Shown here in pieces: positions 62,053 to 64,000 of a stretch of DNA of 64,000 bases. The translations under genes were made by a program, and so were the position numbers. How positions within the stretch are numbered: position 1 is the first letter of the stretch; each line of letters begins with the position of its first letter. Source of the DNA: Spirosoma rigui (GTDB lineage Bacteria > Bacteroidota > Bacteroidia > Cytophagales > Spirosomataceae); NCBI RefSeq assembly GCF_002067135.1, contig NZ_CP020105.1, positions 4,464,001-4,528,000 on the forward strand. Direction: 5' to 3'. The notes beneath the pieces are model-generated. The model was not told the DNA's origin. It ran no database searches and saw nothing but the letters and a program-made list of their open reading frames with translations.

Positions 62053-62149
62053 AAGGAGACGCGGGAGCAGGGAGAGACAAAAGAGTAAGGGGCACTGACG
62101 CATGCGTTTCCCTTGCTCCTTTTTCTCCCCTGCTCCCGCTCCTTTTGGC
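62051..62149. repeat. Long imperfect palindrome before the last gene of the set
   Basis: About 40-base arms pair with small bulges around an 18-base loop: AAAAGGAG, GGGAGCAGGG and GAGTAAGGG on the left match CCCTTGCTC, CCCTGCTCCC and CTCCTTTT on the right; the loop has ACGCATGCGT, itself a palindrome. It begins at the stop codon of the Ppx/GppA-like gene and ends six bases before the next ATG. Purine-rich left arm; similar words occur in the gap 53138-53258. Confidence 0.6.
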
Positions 62150-62154
62150 TTCTC

Positions 62155-62658
62155 ATGACCCTCCGTGACGTATTTGAGGCCATTTCTGGCCAGCCTGCTC
62201 TCCTTTTCCTGCTCCTGATGGCCGTGCCGACAGGAGCTTTTTTAGTTAACCTGTGGTCGGGCGACACCGCCGACGCCATCTGGAAATGGCGTTACGTTTA
62301 TAGCGCACTGGTCTACCTGGCCTGCATTCCCGGCATGTTCGCCGTTACGCTCAACATCTACCTGTTTCTGTTCGAGCGCCAGAGTATCTGGGATATGAAT
62401 CTGGCCCTGCAAGTCCTGCCCATCCTGACCATGACGGCCACGCTGATGATTATTCGGCGCAAACTACCGCTTAACTACATCCCCGGTTTCGGTAAGCTAT
62501 CGAGCTTCCTCACGCTGATCGCTGCCGTCATTGGCCTCCTGTGGATCGTGGACCGAACTCGTATCTACGCCATATCCTATATCCCCTTTTCCTACGTCGT
62601 CATCGGCTTCGTGGCGCTGCTCCTCCTTATCCGGTACGCCTGGACAAGACTATTTTAG
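62155..62658 (+). CDS. Unknown multi-span membrane protein
   Basis: 167 aa from the ATG at 62155 (MTLRDVFEAISGQPALLFLL). Five hydrophobic spans (about 14-31, 42-62, 75-93, 107-125, 132-155), short loops, a RIIRRK-type positive turn near residue 98 (MIIRRKLPLNYIPG). No family recognised. Last gene of the plus-strand set; start separated from the Ppx/GppA-like gene by the palindrome at 62051. Confidence 0.7.
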   Translation: MTLRDVFEAISGQPALLFLLLMAVPTGAFLVNLWSGDTADAIWKWRYVYSALVYLACIPGMFAVTLNIYLFLFERQSIWDMNLALQVLPILTMTATLMIIRRKLPLNYIPGFGKLSSFLTLIAAVIGLLWIVDRTRIYAISYIPFSYVVIGFVALLLLIRYAWTRLF

Positions 62659-62716
62659 GAAAGGGTTTATCCAGAGAAAGAAGGACGGAGGGCATGCATA
62701 CGCCAGCTCTTTTCCT

Positions 62717-63094
62717 TCAGCCCTGAAACGTACTTTGTAATCGCTGGATGAGGAGGGTTGTGATTCGGCGGGTGAGTTCAGCTTCGTTGGCGGTGAAGGT
62801 CTGCCATTCGTCGGGGGTGAAATGGCCCATGACCATACCAACCAGTTGCAGCCGAAGGCGGGTGTCTTCCCGCACCGACCGTTCGACATAGGCCATCTTT
62901 TCGGGACCCGTAAGGCGGTCGAAAGGTGTCTTGCGTTTGGGCCAGTGGTGCTGCCACAACGCCTGAATACTGCTGTCGAGTAGTTTCAGGATCGGGCGCA
63001 ACGTCTGGTTCTGAAATTGTTCGGCAGTACTGACGGCCGTAGGCTCGGTTGCCACCAGAGGCCGGGCGGGGGTATATCGTTCGTTGGTATCCAT
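62717..63094 (-). CDS. Unknown small helical protein
   Basis: 125 aa from the ATG at 63094 (MDTNERYTPARPLVATEPTA); frames reaching farther upstream enter the divergent gene's promoter. Mostly helical, soluble, with LRPILKLLDSSIQALWQ, MAYVERSVREDTRLRLQLVG and TRRITTLLIQRLQSTF; no signal peptide, no Cys pair, no enzyme motif. Minus strand against the genes on both sides; convergent with the membrane protein. I do not recognise it. Confidence 0.6.
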   Translation of the reverse strand: MDTNERYTPARPLVATEPTAVSTAEQFQNQTLRPILKLLDSSIQALWQHHWPKRKTPFDRLTGPEKMAYVERSVREDTRLRLQLVGMVMGHFTPDEWQTFTANEAELTRRITTLLIQRLQSTFQG

Positions 63095-63202
63095 TGGTAA
63101 GCATGACAACGAATACGCCGGAATGGTTGCGCCCCGCATCGATTCTTGTCCGGGTGCCCCTAACCTGTTAACTTGGACGGAGAATACCCACACCCCGCCC
63201 TC

Positions 63203-63898
63203 ATGCGCTATCCACCCACCCTTGCTCTTGTCGTACCCCTGTTCCTGGCCTGCCTCGGCTGCCAGCCCGGCACGTCAGCACCCGACGCCCCCGGCTACGA
63301 TTATTTCCCGCTCGAAACGGGTCGTTTCATCGTTTATGACGTTACCGAACGGCAGTATTCGCTCGTAACGCCCGTTGTCCAGCGTACCTATCAGCTGAAA
63401 GAAGTAACAGGCCCGGCTTATACCGACGTCACGGGTTCCCCCGCATTCCGGCTTCTGCGCTACCGCCGGCCGGCAGAGAACCAGCCCTGGCAGGCCGATT
63501 CGGTCTGGTCAGTCCGGCGGGTCGGCGACGAAGCCATCCGGACCGAAAACGGGGTTAATTTCGTAACGCTGCACTTCCCCGTCAGCGACCTGCTGCGCTG
63601 GAATGGCAACCGCTATAATTCAATCGGTGAGGACTCGTACGAGACGCGCAATAGTGGCCAGCCTTACCGCGTTTCGGATACACAGTTTGACAAAACCGTA
63701 ACCGTCATTGCTCAGCAGGATTCGACGCTGGTATCGCAGGATAAGCGCATCGAGGTCTACGCCCGGTCGGTGGGCATGGTTTACAAAGAACGGGTTCAAC
63801 TACAGTATTGCTCTTCATCACCTGCCTGTATCGGCAGCTATCAGATTGACTATGGCATCCGACAAGTATACCGCATTCGTTCGTACGGCAACGAGTAA
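63203..63898 (+). CDS. Unknown lipoprotein
   Basis: 231 aa from the ATG at 63203 with signal MRYPPTLALVVPLFLACLGC. Beta-rich mature part: YFPLETGRFIVYDVTERQYS near the start, then RTYQLKEVTGPAYTDVTGSP, VNFVTLHFPVSDLLRWNGN, VGMVYKERVQLQYCSS and a closing IDYGIRQVYRIRSYG. The layout recalls secreted Bacteroidota proteins of unknown role. Its last 47 bases overlap the next gene in a different frame, so they are likely co-transcribed. Confidence 0.75.
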   Translation: MRYPPTLALVVPLFLACLGCQPGTSAPDAPGYDYFPLETGRFIVYDVTERQYSLVTPVVQRTYQLKEVTGPAYTDVTGSPAFRLLRYRRPAENQPWQADSVWSVRRVGDEAIRTENGVNFVTLHFPVSDLLRWNGNRYNSIGEDSYETRNSGQPYRVSDTQFDKTVTVIAQQDSTLVSQDKRIEVYARSVGMVYKERVQLQYCSSSPACIGSYQIDYGIRQVYRIRSYGNE

Positions 63899-64000
63899 AA
63901 CCAGCTGGCTGGTCGGGCTGTTGCTGCTGGGTTCACTGCCTGGTTTCGGGCAGACGACCCGCAAATACCTGGTACAGCTCCGCGACAAAGCCGGTTCACC
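63852..64000 (+). CDS. S8-family subtilisin-like peptidase, N-terminus only (cut by window edge)
   Basis: About 49 codons visible, starting ATG 63852 (MASDKYTAFVRTATSKTSWL): a short N-terminus, a hydrophobic signal core VGLLLLGSLPGFGQ, then TRKYLVQLRDKAGSP, which is how many secreted Bacteroidota S8 peptidases begin. It overlaps the lipoprotein gene by 47 bp; a later start inside the signal core would remove the overlap but shorten the signal. The catalytic part lies outside the window. Confidence 0.5.
   Translation, partial: MASDKYTAFVRTATSKTSWLVGLLLLGSLPGFGQTTRKYLVQLRDKAGS

Overview
The window looks like chromosome from a moderately GC-rich Bacteroidota of the Cytophagales, most like Spirosoma and relatives. 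Grounds: a SusC/SusD pair, TonB-dependent receptors with carboxypeptidase-like leaders, DUF4249, GIN-domain and DUF1501/DUF1553 proteins, an S8 peptidase start, and several matches to the Bacteroidota -7 promoter element TAnnTTTG. No rRNA, tRNA, insertion sequence, phage or CRISPR was seen.

Layout. 1-7255 (all minus): a heavy-metal module, response regulator - sensor kinase - czcC - czcB - czcA (czcA runs off the left edge). 7498-36599 (all minus): a carbohydrate block of about 29 kb, read right to left: two DUF1501 / DUF1549-DUF1553 sets with c-type haem motifs, a membrane cytochrome-like protein, SusC, SusD, a large haem-binding protein, a DUF1080 3-keto-glycoside hydrolase, a DUF4432 epimerase-like protein, a cupin, a TIM-barrel isomerase, a Gfo/Idh oxidoreductase, a ribose-type ABC importer (ATPase, permease, binding protein) and a second Gfo/Idh oxidoreductase, closed by a perfect 22-bp terminator stem. 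This suggests outer-membrane uptake, periplasmic oxidation or cleavage of a sugar, ABC import and cytoplasmic processing; the substrate is unknown. 36753-40072: a rhamnulose-1-phosphate aldolase/dehydrogenase fusion divergent from a GntR-type regulator. 40078-41582: a CLC-type channel/antiporter of the fluoride subtype behind what I read as a fluoride riboswitch. 41606-44897: GIN-domain protein, LysE exporter, NUDIX hydrolase, CDF metal transporter. 45016-49849: a translationally coupled operon of an eight-bladed propeller lipoprotein, DUF4249 protein and TonB receptor. 49866-54024: a Na+/H+ antiporter, a 52-aa membrane protein, a candidate small RNA and a second two-component system, linked by phased CTTAGAA repeats. 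54269-58802: AddB-like nuclease, MiaE, MsrA. 59042-62658: four plus-strand genes of unknown function, including a membrane-anchored Ppx/GppA-like protein and two coiled-coil proteins. 62717-64000: an unknown small protein, a lipoprotein and the start of an S8 peptidase.

The most interesting signals are: (1) the 11-bp-phased CTTAGAA repeats upstream of an apparent small RNA, a small membrane protein and, more weakly, the czc genes, together with two response regulators whose DNA-recognition segments are nearly identical; (2) the fluoride-riboswitch/CLC pair with a visible switching hairpin; (3) the four-gene unknown cluster with a Ppx/GppA-like fold; (4) the cytochrome-rich sugar locus; (5) long imperfect palindromes filling many intergenic gaps. 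All calls come from reading the sequence; no database search was run.
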